Assembly: GCA_000469685.2 (NCBI GenBank)
Contig: LS997563.1
Location: 31,429,968 to 31,493,967, forward strand
Direction: 5' to 3'
From: Haemonchus contortus
Taxonomy: Eukaryota > Nematoda > Chromadorea > Rhabditida > Trichostrongylidae
Length of the DNA stretch: 64,000 nt
The stretch's first letter is position 1. Every line of letters begins with the position of its first letter. Below the pieces are notes generated by a model. That model was not told the DNA's origin. It was given only the letters and a program-made list of their open reading frames with translations, and did not search any database. This document shows positions 36,105 to 47,879 of this stretch, one piece after another. Both the position numbers and the translations under genes were made by a program.

Positions 36105-37140
36105 AAAGGTACAGCTCATGATCAGTACTTTCTCCAGAATCTCCAATTGGCGCGAATCTGTGACTCTATCTCCTCCCAAATATACTGAAGCGCGGGGTTG
36201 CAGAGGTTCAAAGAATTTTCCGTTTCGGGATGTGAAACGTTGACAATAGTTGTGCAAAGAACCGCCTAGAAAGACATTCAAGGCGAAATTCTTGACGGAA
36301 GTTTCAAGTTCCAATGGTTCAACCTGTGGAATGGTCGGATTCGAAATTGTAAGGAAGTACGTGTCGAGTCTGGGTCGACAGTTTGGTTATCATATGCATA
36401 AATAACCAAGCAAGAGGTAGCTGGATGGTGAAAGCATATATGAGTGGGTAGTGTCATCACATAACGACCCCATGGAAATTTCCAGAAAATATTATGGAAT
36501 TTTTTGGCAGACAGTTTTCGCACAACCAAATACATTGATTTTTTCCACAGCTCTTGTTCTTGAAAGAAAGTTGGATAAGAGGCGCGTTCCAAACTTAGAC
36601 TGGTAAAGGGTAATCATCATTTATCTTTTTCAACCTTTTCATTTAATCCGGTTTTTCTAAATCTTCTTGTTGTCCCTGTCCTCCGTTAAGTGACGATACA
36701 GTCAATGCTAAGGTGCGATTAAATTGTTGGACGCTCGTAGAGGATTGTGGGGGCATCCTATCCAAAGGCAAATGTGGTTCCTCAGATTCCTCAATAAAAT
36801 GGTTCCTGAGATTTCTCCCTAGGATGGACTTATGGCCCATAGCTATAACACCAGGGACAAAAAATTGGCCAAGATAGGCCGTTATCAAGGCAGAAAATCC
36901 AGCTCGTCCGACGAAAACACCTTAACGTGGACGAGTTTTCACGGCATTGTAGAAGCTCTAGAGATTGAACCAGTCGCTCCGCGGCGCACAGGTTGGACGT
37001 AAGGTGCTCATTGTGATACAGTGAACTGCATGGCACCAGCGTGTGCGTCCCGGTGCGAGTGGTGCACTGTGCGTAATGGTCCAAATATTTGGACTGCTGG
37101 TCCGAATGCCCCTTTCTTGCAACATTTGCCGTTAAATCCT
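36105..37140. other. Family A left end, otherwise nothing recognised
   Basis: AAAGGTACAGCTCATGATCA at about 36107 looks like a family A terminus, but the matching right end was not found. Open frames at 36278-36592 and 36830-37084 (minus) have no motif. Confidence 0.4.
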
Positions 37141-37142
37141 TG

Positions 37143-37370
37143 TTAAACCTCTAATTTTACTGATTTTTTGAAGCTGGATTCTTCTTCTAATGCACCGACT
37201 TTTGCGTTTTCATCGTCACTTTTGCACTCTTCAGTTACCCAAGAATTAACGTGATAGTGTTTCTGAGTGAATAATGAAAAACTGGGTGGGTGTGGATTCT
37301 GTAAGTCTGGAACCTTTACGGGCACAGGTTGATGTAAACGATTTTGTTCAGGAGATGATTTATTTTGTTT
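37143..37370 (-). CDS. Possible exon just downstream of the collagen gene
   Basis: 75 codons open after ACTAG: KSSPEQNRLHQPVPVKVPDL ... ESSFKKSVKLEV stop. The composition is hydrophilic and protein-like, but no partner exon or homology was found and it abuts the collagen 3' end. Confidence 0.2.
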   Translation of the reverse strand, partial: KQNKSSPEQNRLHQPVPVKVPDLQNPHPPSFSLFTQKHYHVNSWVTEECKSDDENAKVGALEEESSFKKSVKLEV

Positions 37371-37386
37371 CTAGTATCCCTTTCGT

Positions 37387-37392
37387 TTTATT
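37387..37392 (-). promoter_or_regulatory. Poly(A) signal AATAAA of the collagen gene
   Basis: AATAAA on the minus strand about 130 nt after the collagen stop codon; a sensible 3' UTR length for a nematode collagen. Confidence 0.6.
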
Positions 37393-37521
37393 GGTCACTA
37401 TTGTCTCACCAACCAACACCACACAATTTCTCCGGCCCATGCACCACTTTGTACTGAATTATCTTGGATGATCATGCTCTTTATCATAAATTTCTTTGAG
37501 AAAAACAATTTATCGGAACAT

Positions 37522-38436
37522 TTAGTATCTGGGTGGGCATGGGCAGTAAGCAGCGTCGTTTCCTGGACGTGCCGGGTTTCCACGAGCTCCAGGATTACCA
37601 TTTCTTCCAGGTTGTCCTGGTCCGCCAGGTTGTCCAGCTGGACCAGGTCGGCCGGCATTTCCTAGAGCTCCAGCTCTTCCTGGGCCTCCTGCATTTCCTG
37701 GAGCTCCAATAGGTCCAGCTGGTCCGGGTCTTCCAGGAGTACCTCTTCCAGTAGTGCCAGGTCTTCCAGGCTGCCCAGGCGATCCAGCTGATCCTGGTCG
37801 TCCTGGTGCTCCAGCGTCTCCTGGAGGACCAGGAGGACCCGGTCTGCCAGCATTTCCAGGACCTCCGGGACGTCCTGGATTTCCATTGGGTCCTCTGTTT
37901 CCAGGAGCTCCACTTGGTCCTGGTGGCCCTCGAGGACCAGCTGGACACTGAATGCAATCTCTGCTGGGACCAGGGCAGTTGATGGGAGCGTAGGTGGAGG
38001 TAGCATCATTACCTGGACGTCCGGGTGCTCCAGGCTGTCCTGAAAATAATAAACTATTCCGAAGAAGCAAAAGTCAAGATGTGAACGAACCTGGTGCTCC
38101 AGGTCGTCCTGGAGGTCCGGGAGGACCGGGTGGGCAATTCGCTCGTGGAGGAGTGCACTGGCAGAATGAAGGAAGACCTGCCTGTCTCTTTCCACGGAAA
38201 ATGGATTTGAAGGGGTTCTCACGAGGTTTGGATGGAGGGGCGACGGCCACTTGATAGTCCATCATTTGACTCCATGCTGCATCGGTTTCAGCACGGAACA
38301 CGGTGACACCTTCAAGAACCTGGTCGTGCATCTCATTGATAGTGTTGTAGAGAGATGGGACCACGATCAGGCAGGCTGCGATGGCCAGGGTAGAGAAGGC
38401 CGAAGCCACCCCGATGAGAAGCTTCTCCTCAAACAT
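37522..38436 (-). CDS. Cuticle collagen (Col_cuticle_N plus Gly-X-Y repeats), complete, two exons
   Basis: A 287-residue protein from exons 38436-38091 and 38039-37522, split by a 51-nt GT-AG intron (38090-38040) in phase 1 within a Gly codon. The N-terminus [19 protein letters not shown] is the signal-anchor of the nematode cuticle collagen N domain, followed by [15 protein letters not shown] and a W-x-x-M-M stretch. FRGKR is the furin-like cleavage site. Then come a Cys cluster (FCQC...NC), a short Gly-X-Y block, a second Cys cluster ([12 protein letters not shown]), a long Gly-X-Y block with brief interruptions, and CPCPPRY at the C-terminus. Cysteines flanking the triple helix cross-link trimers in the cuticle. 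Length and layout are normal for the family; collagen paralogs are too alike for a col number to be assigned by eye. The ATG at 38436 is chosen because the family starts here. Confidence 0.95.
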
Positions 38437-38440
38437 GATG

Positions 38441-38527
38441 CTGTCAATAGGTAAGCTCACCTACTTTTTATACTCTAAGACCGTCCCCATTAAACGGTTG
38501 TGTTTGCGTCTGACCGATTGACCTTAC
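38441..38527 (-). promoter_or_regulatory. Collagen 5' region: TATA box and splice acceptor before the ATG
   Basis: TATAAAAA lies at 38465-38472 (minus), about 30 nt upstream of the ATG. TATTGACAG ends at 38441, four bases before the ATG, and could accept a spliced leader. Alternatively it pairs with the donor AG|GTAAGG at 38528/38527, giving an 87-nt intron. The TATA position favours a very short 5' UTR. Confidence 0.5.
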
Positions 38528-38529
38528 CT

Positions 38530-41500
38530 AACTGGAACATCGGCAGTTGCCGAGAAGATTGAGTGTCTGACATATCCAGGTCGCATTAGTTTATAGTGAA
38601 AGTCGTAGTAAAAAGGTTCGGTTGGTAGTTGGGCGAGTGCTGACGTTGTTCGAACTATAAGATGACTTCTCTTCCACTTCAAGTCCATGCTTTCAAGCAA
38701 AGGGCAACCAATGAAGCTCAACGAATGAGGAGAAAAGCGATTTGCGTTTTCTTCACTTCCTTCTTACTGCATAGTGGCTGGTAGAGTATACTAAGCGTAG
38801 TAGTTATTACACTGCAATTTGTTCTGTGTTCTTGTGCTCTGCGATGAAACATTTACTTCTGTGTAAACCGAATTCTTGACTTTGAAAGCACATGGATGAT
38901 TTTTTAGAGAGAGCAACAGTTCCATTTGTACGAGAGGACTGGAGATCTGTTCGAACCACAAATCAATAGAAAAAGTTCTACCTCACATATTTACAGAACA
39001 ACTGGCACTTTTATAATGTTGTTGTTTACCGCGTAGTTGTATCTCTTACTTCCGCAGATAGGGCTATACTTGTATTCCTGAAATGTGTTCTTCATGGGCT
39101 CAGAAAGTCTGCTATAAAGAACATCGTATTTATTCTTCTAATTCACCGCTCGCAGTGCATACAAGGTCATCACTTATTATTATTATTATCAACAGATATC
39201 ACGGTACTGAAATGCGTCCTATCATTGTTCACTGATGACCCAATTCTAAGTCTCATCATTGAAGGATACTCTACCTGTTAACATACTTTTTAGACCTGTG
39301 GTATCCTTTGATGTGAAGACCTTTGTACCTTTTCAATGCCACTAGGTATATGTATACCCAAACCGGGAGACAGAAGCCAGAATTCCAAAGTCATGCGGCC
39401 TGGATGGATTGCGGCGATTACCGTATCCTTCCGCCGGGAATTCGAACCTGCCCTTCATGAAGCGCGGCTGCGTGCGATCGAATGCCGCGAGCGCGACGTG
39501 ATGTTCGAAGACAGTTCCCACAACCCTCTTTTCGTTCTTTTTTCTTCAGTACCTCTCCACATCGGTACTGCTTTTGAGCAGATTAGGTATAAGTTCGATA
39601 TTGAGTACTGCTACAGGCCTCTATTGGATCTTCATCACTACAGGGTGTGCCATAAGTACGGTAACAACTTTTCGGGTGTCCGAATTTTTTCGTTCGGAGG
39701 ATCTTGCCTCACATACAACCCCTTTTCCGAACAGAATTACTTATGAAGGAGTACGCTGCAAAACCTGTCGAAATACGAAAAAAAATGACTGCTGATTTGT
39801 TTGTATGTTTTATTCTGATAAGAAGAGTCCACCCCTACAAAATATAGTTCTATCCAATTAAGATACGGAAGCCCTATAAGTTTCTTGACGAGAAGAATTT
39901 GGAGAGACAAAACAATTGCCGTGCGCTACTCGCGCGCGGCATGCGCTTCGACAAACCTTTTTTGACTAAAGAGTGCTCAGCGTGGAAGAAATGTTGAGGT
40001 TCCAAAGTATACATACATTTCACACTCCAAGTGCTGAAGCCGCTGAGAAGAGCCAGTTCCCCTCTCATAGCCATTTTCCCTTTTCGATGATAGTTTTGCT
40101 AGAAACTCTACAATAAGAGCGATTTCGCAAATTTCGGTAGAAAAAAGTACAAAATTTAATCTGAAACGCTTTAAGAAAGGTCCATCTGAAAGAATGCAGC
40201 TGGGGGTCAAAGATTTTTAGGGATACGATTTGAAAATACAGCGCACCTGCTCACGAATGGGAAAGATAAGACTGGTGCTGAGGGATTGTTCGCAACCTTA
40301 TCCCAGCTTCCAATCCTGCTACGAATTTCCCAGACCACAATGTGATGGGTTGCTGGATATAGCTCATACTGGAGAGGAAAGCCTGCGCTTCATAGCGCAC
40401 GACTATTGCTGTTCATAAGAAACTATCAAAAAAATCCCACGTCTGGAGTTTCTCGAGAAACTGCGTGCCGCCGTCGATGGGTAGCCGAAGCATCTTTGAG
40501 CTACAATTAGTAGAGGAGACGGTTATAAAAGATGACCGTGTGTCCATTTTGTAGGTGTAATGCATAGTCAATAACTTACATGAATTCACTTCGCATCAAT
40601 ATTAACTGGGGTTTTTGTGGCCCAATTCTTTTGTTACCAATATTTATGGCGCTCACTGTAATGGTTGAGAAATGCTCTTTCGAGCTAAGTTCACTATGAT
40701 TTACGTGTTTGGGTGCACTAAAGCCGATATCGCATGTGATAAGGAATGCGATTGATGTATTTGGTGATTCCCTGTACAAATTATTAGTATCTCCTCTGAA
40801 TTGTTGAAAAGCTGAGAAAATAAAGTCTCAACGAACAGGGCACTCCAAAAAAACTGTGCCTCAACCTACACCCTGAAAAATGCGGGACGAGTTTTTTGCA
40901 AGCTGCCCACTGTTCAAGTCTAGCTCGTTGCGGGACCTACGCCATCATACCTTTACTGTAACTTATTTTTACGCTTCATTTGAATAGCTATTGGCGGTAG
41001 TCTGAACACGGCTCTGTAAAAGCATGGTGATGCCTACTTTTCACCCTTTCTTATTCTTCATTGCTGTTTTCGTATGCTTCCCTTCTCCAACTACTACTAT
41101 TCCACATTTGTATTTGTGTATGCGTGTCTCTCACTGAGTTATTAGTCATTGTTTATCGTCGCGCGTCGTCATTATCATCACATTTTGCTTGAGATCTGGT
41201 AATGTAAGTTTTTCAAAATAGCTCAATTTTTTGGATTCCCGCCGCTTTCAGTTCTAACCAGAGACATCGGTGAGTAAACGGTGGAACATGTGTAGCTCGT
41301 GGTAGTGCCCCTCCTCATCCCTCTTAGCACCGTTTCATTAATGCCACATACTTTGCCACTTCCCAATTGAATTGTGCTCTTCACGTGCTAACTTTATTCG
41401 CTCTTGTTCTTATTTGTGTTTCTGACTTTATTTCACTGACTGCAAGCGTCACTATCATTTGCTTTCCGTCTGTTGCGTTCATCGCTATGGCCCGCATTAG

Positions 41501-42180
41501 TGCGACTTCGTTAACGTACGTTTTCATGATGATTTTGTTGATGACAACTCACATTTCCCTCAATTTACAAATTACGCATGAACTGTTTCGAATAAATAGA
41601 GGGAGAGATCGAACTATGATAGCTTCAAAATATTGGACCATGCATATTCGAGCCAGGGTTAACTTGACGAGAAGTTGGTTACCGAGTTCAAGTAGGAAAG
41701 AGCTGTGCTGGATTTCTTGAATTTCTAATCCTTATGTTGGGCGGATCGAAAACGGTACTGCAGCAGGCATCATAAATCCTCCTCAAGAAAAATGGTTGGA
41801 AAGGTATGGCTATAGGGGAACATCGGTGGGCGACATGCGTAATCTTACCAAATACGCGTTAAGACCTACAACAGTCATGGTGGTCGAAGAACGTGATCGT
41901 GGATTACCTGCAGTGCACGGGACATTTCTAAACAATCCGAACTAATTTTTTGCGTGTTGTGTGATTTCCTCAAATTCAGATTTTTTTCGTTGCCGGCAGA
42001 GATGACATCAATGAGTTGAAAGTCCTATTCGACAAAAAAAGCGGGTACTTACCAATGTCGCACCAAGAGCACTGGTCTCAGAGGCCATGACATTTTACAA
42101 CGGGTCTTTCCAAATCACAACATAGACCATCTTCTCTGTAGATTTCACATTCTTCAGACTTGGAAAAGGAAAGCTAAGGA
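38530..42180. other. No gene recogn; scattered repeat-like DNA
   Basis: 39340-39530 is unusually GC-rich. On its minus strand it contains GGTTCGAATTCC, a perfect B-box-like word, so an old SINE is possible. 39648 has CAGGGTGTGCCATAAGTACG, reminiscent of mariner-type ends, but no convincing partner. A hydrophobic plus-strand frame at 41367-41720 has no ATG at its head and no identifiable family. Confidence 0.35.
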
Positions 42181-42478
42181 AAAGCGGAGGTGGTGTAACA
42201 GCAAGTGGCACACTATGTCACACTCACGGTTAGGGGTTCGAATCCCGGATCGATATCCGCCTAGAACACCCGAACCCTCCATCCCTCGGGGTCCGTTGAT
42301 TGGTACCAGACTCGTCTGGGAGTATGAAAGCCCTCACTTGTACATCGGCTGGTCACCGCAAGTCATTGTACAGGCCACATACGCACCATTACGCCACTAC
42401 GGTTCTGAACGGAAGTCGAGTGCAAGGGCGCACCCCTCATTGATCACTGCCAAAAGACTTTAAGACTTTGGACTTGCG
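42181..42478 (+). mobile_element. tRNA-derived SINE (family E), best-preserved copy
   Basis: Head GCGGAGGTGGTGTAACAGCA with B box GGTTCGAATCC at about 42235-42245, and 5' GCGGA pairing with 3' TCCGC. The tail has ACCAGACTCGTCTGGGAGTA and GGAAGTCGAGTGCAAGGGCG, the latter shared with 16226-16245. Confidence 0.8.
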
Positions 42479-42996
42479 GAATGCGTCAATGTAAACTACT
42501 AGGTAAGGAAAGTGTCGTAGCTGATCATTTCGAGATTTCTGCCGGAGCATCAAGAAGGAATCATCAGAGCCTCAAGAGAACTGCTAAGGATCGGCGACGA
42601 AACGCAATTCCACTCACGGCTGGATGAACTACTGGCGCACCTCCGCCTCAAAAATTGTTTTTCTCTTATTTAGTATCTGCAAAGGGAATATCTAGGTGAG
42701 ACCAATCTCAGACCTTTTTTGCTTGCATTCTACTACCGTCATGATACCACCGTAATTTCAAAATTCGGATAAAATACAACGCTGGGTAGGATTCATACGA
42801 AAAGGAGTTGCGATGAGCACTTCAATGTTCACGGAATGTTGGCATCTACGAAATAAACAAAAAATTTTACAAGAAAAGCTAATTATAGAATCGATTACGT
42901 CGTAGATACTCTGATCAAGGGCATTCGATGGCTAACTGCAGATTTTGAAGTTAAGGTGAGGGCGTGACTCTGTGGTGTACAACTTTCTTTTTACAG

Positions 42997-43175
42997 GGTC
43001 GGAGGTAATACTGCGTGTTAAAGAAGTTAACATCCAACCTAGGTTAGCTATTCGCTTTCACGAGAGAAATTCGAATAAGACCTACAAAATTGGTAATTCT
43101 AAATGGAGTATTGGTGCCAGGACATCCGATTCAGTGGATCGTGTGGAGGTCGACAAGAATTGTTTATGCCCTCAG
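42997..43175 (+). CDS. Internal exon of an unidentified gene
   Basis: After the excellent acceptor TTTCTTTTTACAG the only open frame (two bases complete the previous codon) reads SEVILRVKEVNIQPRLAIRF ... DRVEVDKNCLCPQ, 59 codons, then |GTTGGT. It has alternating beta-like segments and two Cys near the end. It is likely part of the gene whose 3' end lies at 43421-43761 on the same strand, but the join was not resolved. An upstream in-frame piece (YVVDTLIKGIRWLTADFEVK|GTGAGG, ending 42955) does not match in phase. Confidence 0.45.
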
Positions 43176-43420
43176 GTTGGTGGTCACTTCCCGATCTGAG
43201 AGCATTTAAGTAAAATAATCCTAATCACATTTCGAGGTCAGTGCACATTACTCGCGATGTCAAGTGTGCCCTTATGCTGTTTCGTGTTCCTGTAGAAGCA
43301 GAGCACTAGCGAGAGTGGCATGCATGTACACGCATGCAATTAAGCTTCACTGTGTGTCTATTGCATTCTCGTTTTCGCCGTGAAAATACCCTGCTTTTCG
43401 GTGGAGACCCTATTACCGAG

Positions 43421-43761
43421 GCACCTCCGAATGTCAAGCCACCTGATGAACCTCTAGTCGTTGATCTGCAAGGCACTGAAGTACGTTCGAGGTCTTCCGT
43501 GATATACGCGGAGAACTGCACACACTCCGTGACAAATGCCGTGAATGTTGACATTTGTACACCTCTAGGAACAGATGTTATGCTATCTAGACCTTATGTA
43601 AGCGAAGGCAAACCAAAAATGCAAAGAGGAGTTTTTTATATGGTGAGATTTGTATCTCTTTTCCGAACGCTAATGTTACTCTATATTACTGATAGAGAGG
43701 ACCAATAGTATTATTGCTTTCACTGCTATTATTGAGAGCGCCAGAATCGGGAGAGAAATGA
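43421..43761 (+). CDS. 3' exons of an unidentified gene, hydrophobic C-terminus
   Basis: An open frame runs through APPNVKPPDEPLVVDLQGTE and NVDICTPLGTDVMLSRPYV to YM|GTGAGA at 43642 (the 5' boundary of this exon is uncertain; the frame is open from about 43334). A 53-nt intron ends ACTGATAG. The last exon (43696-43761) keeps frame as RGPIVLLLSLLLLRAPESGEK then TGA. The 11-residue hydrophobic run near the end could be a short membrane segment or lipid-anchor signal. No family recognised. Confidence 0.4.
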
Positions 43762-43879
43762 AGAGCAAACACACGTCGATCTCGACGACATTTATAATAA
43801 TTTTGTTCTATTTGTTTCTGAAAGGGTCCTGCTCTCCCTCCTGGCATTGATCCAGAAGAACCGGACGCCAGGGAAACAT

Positions 43880-44396
43880 AAAGGCACTGTTCACGAAAAA
43901 ATGGTTTCGGAGATTTGCACATGGTTTGAATTCGAAGCCCCTTCTGATACCACTTATGCAGGAATGAGGTCGGAAAACGGCTGGATAGGGCACGATAAGG
44001 GCAGGAACAGTGGGGGACGGGAGGCCTCCGCCCCTCGCTAGGCTGATTACGAGTTCAAATTGTCCTTCACCACATTCGCACTGGAGCGAAGTTGGTGGAA
44101 AAGCTGGTTGGCAAATTGCCAGGTTCAAGACTAGTCTAAATCAGCTGTTTGAGTGTGTTGTCTGTATTGCAGACATTGCGTCGCCTTCGTGCATTCTCGC
44201 TCGAACACTTCCTATCCGCCGTTTTTTCAATGTGAAACTCGTCCAACCCCCCTTTCCAGCTCTTTTTTGATCCTTTGTAATTCTTTTTGTTCATCGTTTT
44301 TTGCGCTTTTTTCGATGCTATCGCTTTATTCTAGAGTATTTCTATCAATTCTCGTCAAAAAAGGGTACCCTAACTTTTTTGTGAACGGTGCCTTTA
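43880..44396. mobile_element. MITE family A copy (~517 bp)
   Basis: Left AAAGGCACTGTTCACGAAAA, right TTTTTTGTGAACGGTGCCTT, a clear inverted pair. The interior CTCGTCCAACCCCCCTTTCC resembles the long class. Confidence 0.8.
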
Positions 44397-45113
44397 ATGG
44401 ATGAGATGAATAGAAGTCGCATAGGGGCCAATGCAGTATGTGCTCGTGGCATCCAATTCAGAAGCTGCAGAGCCTGTATAAGGGAAAAGTACAGTATTTA
44501 GGTTTACGAATGCTTACCTCAGTAGGTTGACATGACACAATGGATTCAACAGACTATGTTAAAGCATGTTAAATATTGAAGTATGTTCTCATTACTTTGA
44601 AGGTACTGAAATCGCAAAAGTTATTGTAATGTTAATGTTGTGCCATTGATTATCTTAGTATTTGATTACTGAATTATGAAGAAAGCCATAATTTTATCAG
44701 GTGCAATCGATTTCTGCATGCACATAAAAATGTATGGAGTTATTGCTACCAATCTATGAATAAAAGCAATACCAATAAAAATTAGCAGCCATAGTTTTTG
44801 CAAATTATACCAATGGTGAGGATGGTATGGAAGAAATGGCAGCGAGTTAAGCGTAACAAAAGGATACATTAATTGAAATGACTCGCATGGGAGTGAAGGT
44901 CGACTGCCCACATTGACATCATCTCCACTTTGCACGCGACATCATGCATTCAACACCAACTTCGAGCGAGCTCAACGAATGCCGGTTGAATTTGACTTTT
45001 GAAGATAGACAGACTTACAACTGGAGTTAACGATGGCGAAGGTAATGAGAGGTGAATTGGCTTTCGATGCTCCTTTCATCTCAGTGGTATGAATCTACTG
45101 AATCGTTGTTAGA

Positions 45114-45335
45114 ATGAGAAGTCAATGTGATGAATGGCCTGATTCCGGAACCGAGCAGAAGGAGACGAATTGCGCGGACCATTACCTTCAAATTATCGAC
45201 GAAGAAGTGAACAAGACAGAAAACGTTCTGCTCATATTCTCCAGAAGCCAGTTCTTCCTGCACACCCTCCGTCCAAACTTGGATTCTGCGCAAGCAGCAC
45301 GGGAGCGGCACTTGTGGGAACAAAAAGGACTCTGA
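45114..45335 (+). CDS. Possible exon, unidentified
   Basis: The plus-strand frame reads RSQCDEWPDSGTEQKETNCA then DHYLQIIDEEVNKTENVLLI and on to RERHLWEQKGL. Its composition is convincingly protein-like, and it lies upstream of, and in the same orientation as, the ect-2-type gene. No domain identified and splice limits not fixed, so it may or may not be a 5' exon of that gene. Confidence 0.25.
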   Translation: MRSQCDEWPDSGTEQKETNCADHYLQIIDEEVNKTENVLLIFSRSQFFLHTLRPNLDSAQAARERHLWEQKGL

Positions 45336-45903
45336 GTTTTCCGATCCACGCTAGAGTTCCAGGCTCGGTGGAACGACGAAGGTCCTGGACGTTGTTAGTC
45401 ACACTAAGAAGTCGAAGGCAAGGTGAGCCGGATTACTGAAATTTGTGATGTCTGCTGGATAACGACGCTTATTGAGTAGATTCCTTGGGATGTCGACCGA
45501 ACATCTCGACAGCTGCCAGCGCGGTAGCCAAACTTCTTCATAAAGACATTGAGAAAAGGAAACGACTTGTTTCTCGTACTCCTCGAAGGGGGGAGTACCC
45601 TTGGACTATAGAAATTCCCGATAGGAACGATTGAAGACGCTGCTGACGCCCTCGGCAACTCGGTGATCAGTGGGCGATAGGTGGTAGGGTTGATAAAGGT
45701 TACGCTCACGAAACAGCGATTAGGAGAGGGATCATTTATATTTCATTCGCCACAAAGCCTACGTTACCACCACATCTGGGAATATTATTCGGGTCGGGAA
45801 TTAACGACTATATGTTCGTGAAGGCAGGAAGAACTATGGGATTAACCACTACGCAACAGCAAGATCATCCGGTGACAGCAACAGTACCTCACAGCGGGTG
45901 TAT

Positions 45904-46143
45904 GTCGTTTGGCGCGATGGGCGGGGTCGCGCCGCCTATTTGAGGCGGCGCGACTCCGCCCATCGCGCCGTTCAGCTCGTTCAGATCGCGTAATCTTCTG
46001 CTCTCCTCTCCTCTATAGATGATAGAAGCCCATTCGATCATCTATAGCGGAGAGGAGAGCAGAAGATTACGCGATCTGAGATGTGCGCGCTCCTTCTGAG
46101 GCCCATTTGAGGCGGCGCGACTCCGCCCATCGCGCCAAACGAC
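45904..46143. mobile_element. Foldback element, family C, 240 bp, nested palindromes
   Basis: Begins GTCGTTTGGCGCGATGGGCG and ends with its reverse complement. A 34-bp inner palindrome centres near 46045 (AATCTTCTGCTCTCCTCTCC ... GGAGAGGAGAGCAGAAGATT). A third self-pairing, GGCGCGAC..., sits at the left arm. No coding capacity. Confidence 0.85.
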
Positions 46144-46149
46144 CGGCTC

Positions 46150-47870
46150 CCCCTCACAGCAAGCACTGCTTGGATTGCTCAGATACAGAAGCCTCACTGA
46201 GAAGAGTGGGTCATCTATTCATTGTTTATGCTCATCTCTCCTTTTTCATTTAAAACTTGCTGTTCCAGGTGAAATATAAGAAACTTTTTTTAGGAACATA
46301 TGTGTGTTGTATCATTTTCTCTCGAGAAGGTGTGCCCTGACTAGGTCAGATGATTCTAGCGGTTTCGAACAAACAGGAGTAACAATAGAACGTGACTGTT
46401 GCTGAGATGTTTTCTCGACATCTGCATATTTCTAAATGCTTAATCGTCTGATACCACCAAAAATTCGGACCATATAAGAGGAACACAACAGAGCGGTAGT
46501 CCCATTCTGTTCACTAATCCATCGATGTTTGGCTCACGCAAAGCAGTGCGATTTCTGGACCCACCTTGTAGAGTTACTAAGGTCGAGGTCGTTCAGATAA
46601 CTGTGAGTTCATCCTTCGTGCATACCTATGTAGAAACGTTAACTGCACACGTATCATGCAGACATCTTGCAGTCCTCTCGTTTAGTAGCATTATAGAAGA
46701 TGCGAAGATGTTGTGAAATGTTATGCTCGCAATCATTCCTATAACTTTAATACATAATTATAAGACACAAAAGGCCAAGTGTGCATTTTGTTTCTTCCAT
46801 GTTACAAGCCAGAAAAGGAAATCCTTCTTACGCCGAACTTCACTCCTTATGTCAAAGTTTCGGTATGCTTAGCCACTGAAATTGTTACTAATAGTCTCTG
46901 GTGAAGGAAATCATTCTGCTGCCTGTTATGTATATGATCAATAATGTCACTGAAGCTTCCGTTCTCCTTTTGTGAGTGTTGAAGTGAACAGTCACACCTC
47001 TTATGCTGAGCAACGAGTAGCCGACCGGTTCTGAATGCTACTCATCAATGTTATTGACGAATGATAAAGATGCTGCTAATGATAAAGTACTCCTTGCCGC
47101 AATCCTTGTTATCTTCGCGGATATATTCTCATTCGTAATGATTCTCAAAAGCAGGTGGTCGATCGAGTATCGCAGCTATCGACGTAGCTAACACGGGAGT
47201 GATAGGCGAGCGCGGTTCCTCCTCGAAATTTTATGTCTTATAGGTCCTTGGTATGATCCTGTCATATCACTGGTACTGTCAAGAAAATCTCGATGATCTG
47301 TTGATAATAAAAAGTGACTTGAGCGTGCAGCTTGCTGAAGATGCCCGATAGGGCTCTAACCTTACCAACCTCTTTAATGACCCAACTCCGTTGTTATCAA
47401 AACTATGCTAGATCCCATCACTTAACAAATCACCCACCAAAGCTTGCACTGCCAGTACGAAGGACGTCACGAAGACAGTTGCCTAGCTTTTTATCCTCCT
47501 TATCCACTCATATCACAAATAACCTCATCTTATCACTGATCATTCAAGTCTTTCAAGTCGTATGCCAGAGTGCTAAAGCTTCACTGTTGATTGTAGAAGC
47601 GGAGCGGAGTTATTTCTCGCACTTCTTCAATTTTCATGGGTTACTATCATTTCTAATCCTCTTACCAAATTCTGTCACGTTGCACTTACCTTTCACAGAG
47701 TAAATCTGTTAGCGAGGCTGGAATGTCAGCTCGAAACGAGATTCTGCGGGATATTGCACACTATTTTTTACTGTTAACGTTTATCACTTGCTAGCATTTT
47801 CTCTCACAAACCGTCTAGTACCTCATAATCCTCCACAACACATTGTATAGAAATATAACTTTCAAAAAGG
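46150..47870. other. No gene recognised
   Basis: Short frames only. From about 47330 onward the plus strand is pyrimidine-rich, with many TTATCA words related to the repeat at 16417. Confidence 0.4.
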
Positions 47871-47879
47871 GAACTTCCA

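Noticed and set aside
37754..38254. Plus-strand Gly/Pro-rich frames over the collagen
   Set aside because: Antisense of a clear minus-strand cuticle collagen with correct intron; the Gly-Pro pattern is mirrored by the repeat codons.
39336..39746. 136-codon plus-strand frame
   Set aside because: No motif; spans a GC-rich patch with an antisense B-box-like word, so an old SINE is more likely.
39648..40860. Mariner-like element with CAGGGTGTGCC ends
   Set aside because: The only partner (CTACACCCTG near 40855) matches for about eight bases, and no transposase reading lies between.
41367..41720. Hydrophobic frame resembling a seven-helix receptor
   Set aside because: No ATG at its start, no receptor motif, no splice partners; AT-rich DNA often gives hydrophobic frames.
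42513..42671. 51-codon plus-strand frame with amphipathic composition
   Set aside because: Begins directly after a stop, has no acceptor and ends at TAG; could not be linked to the exon at 42997.
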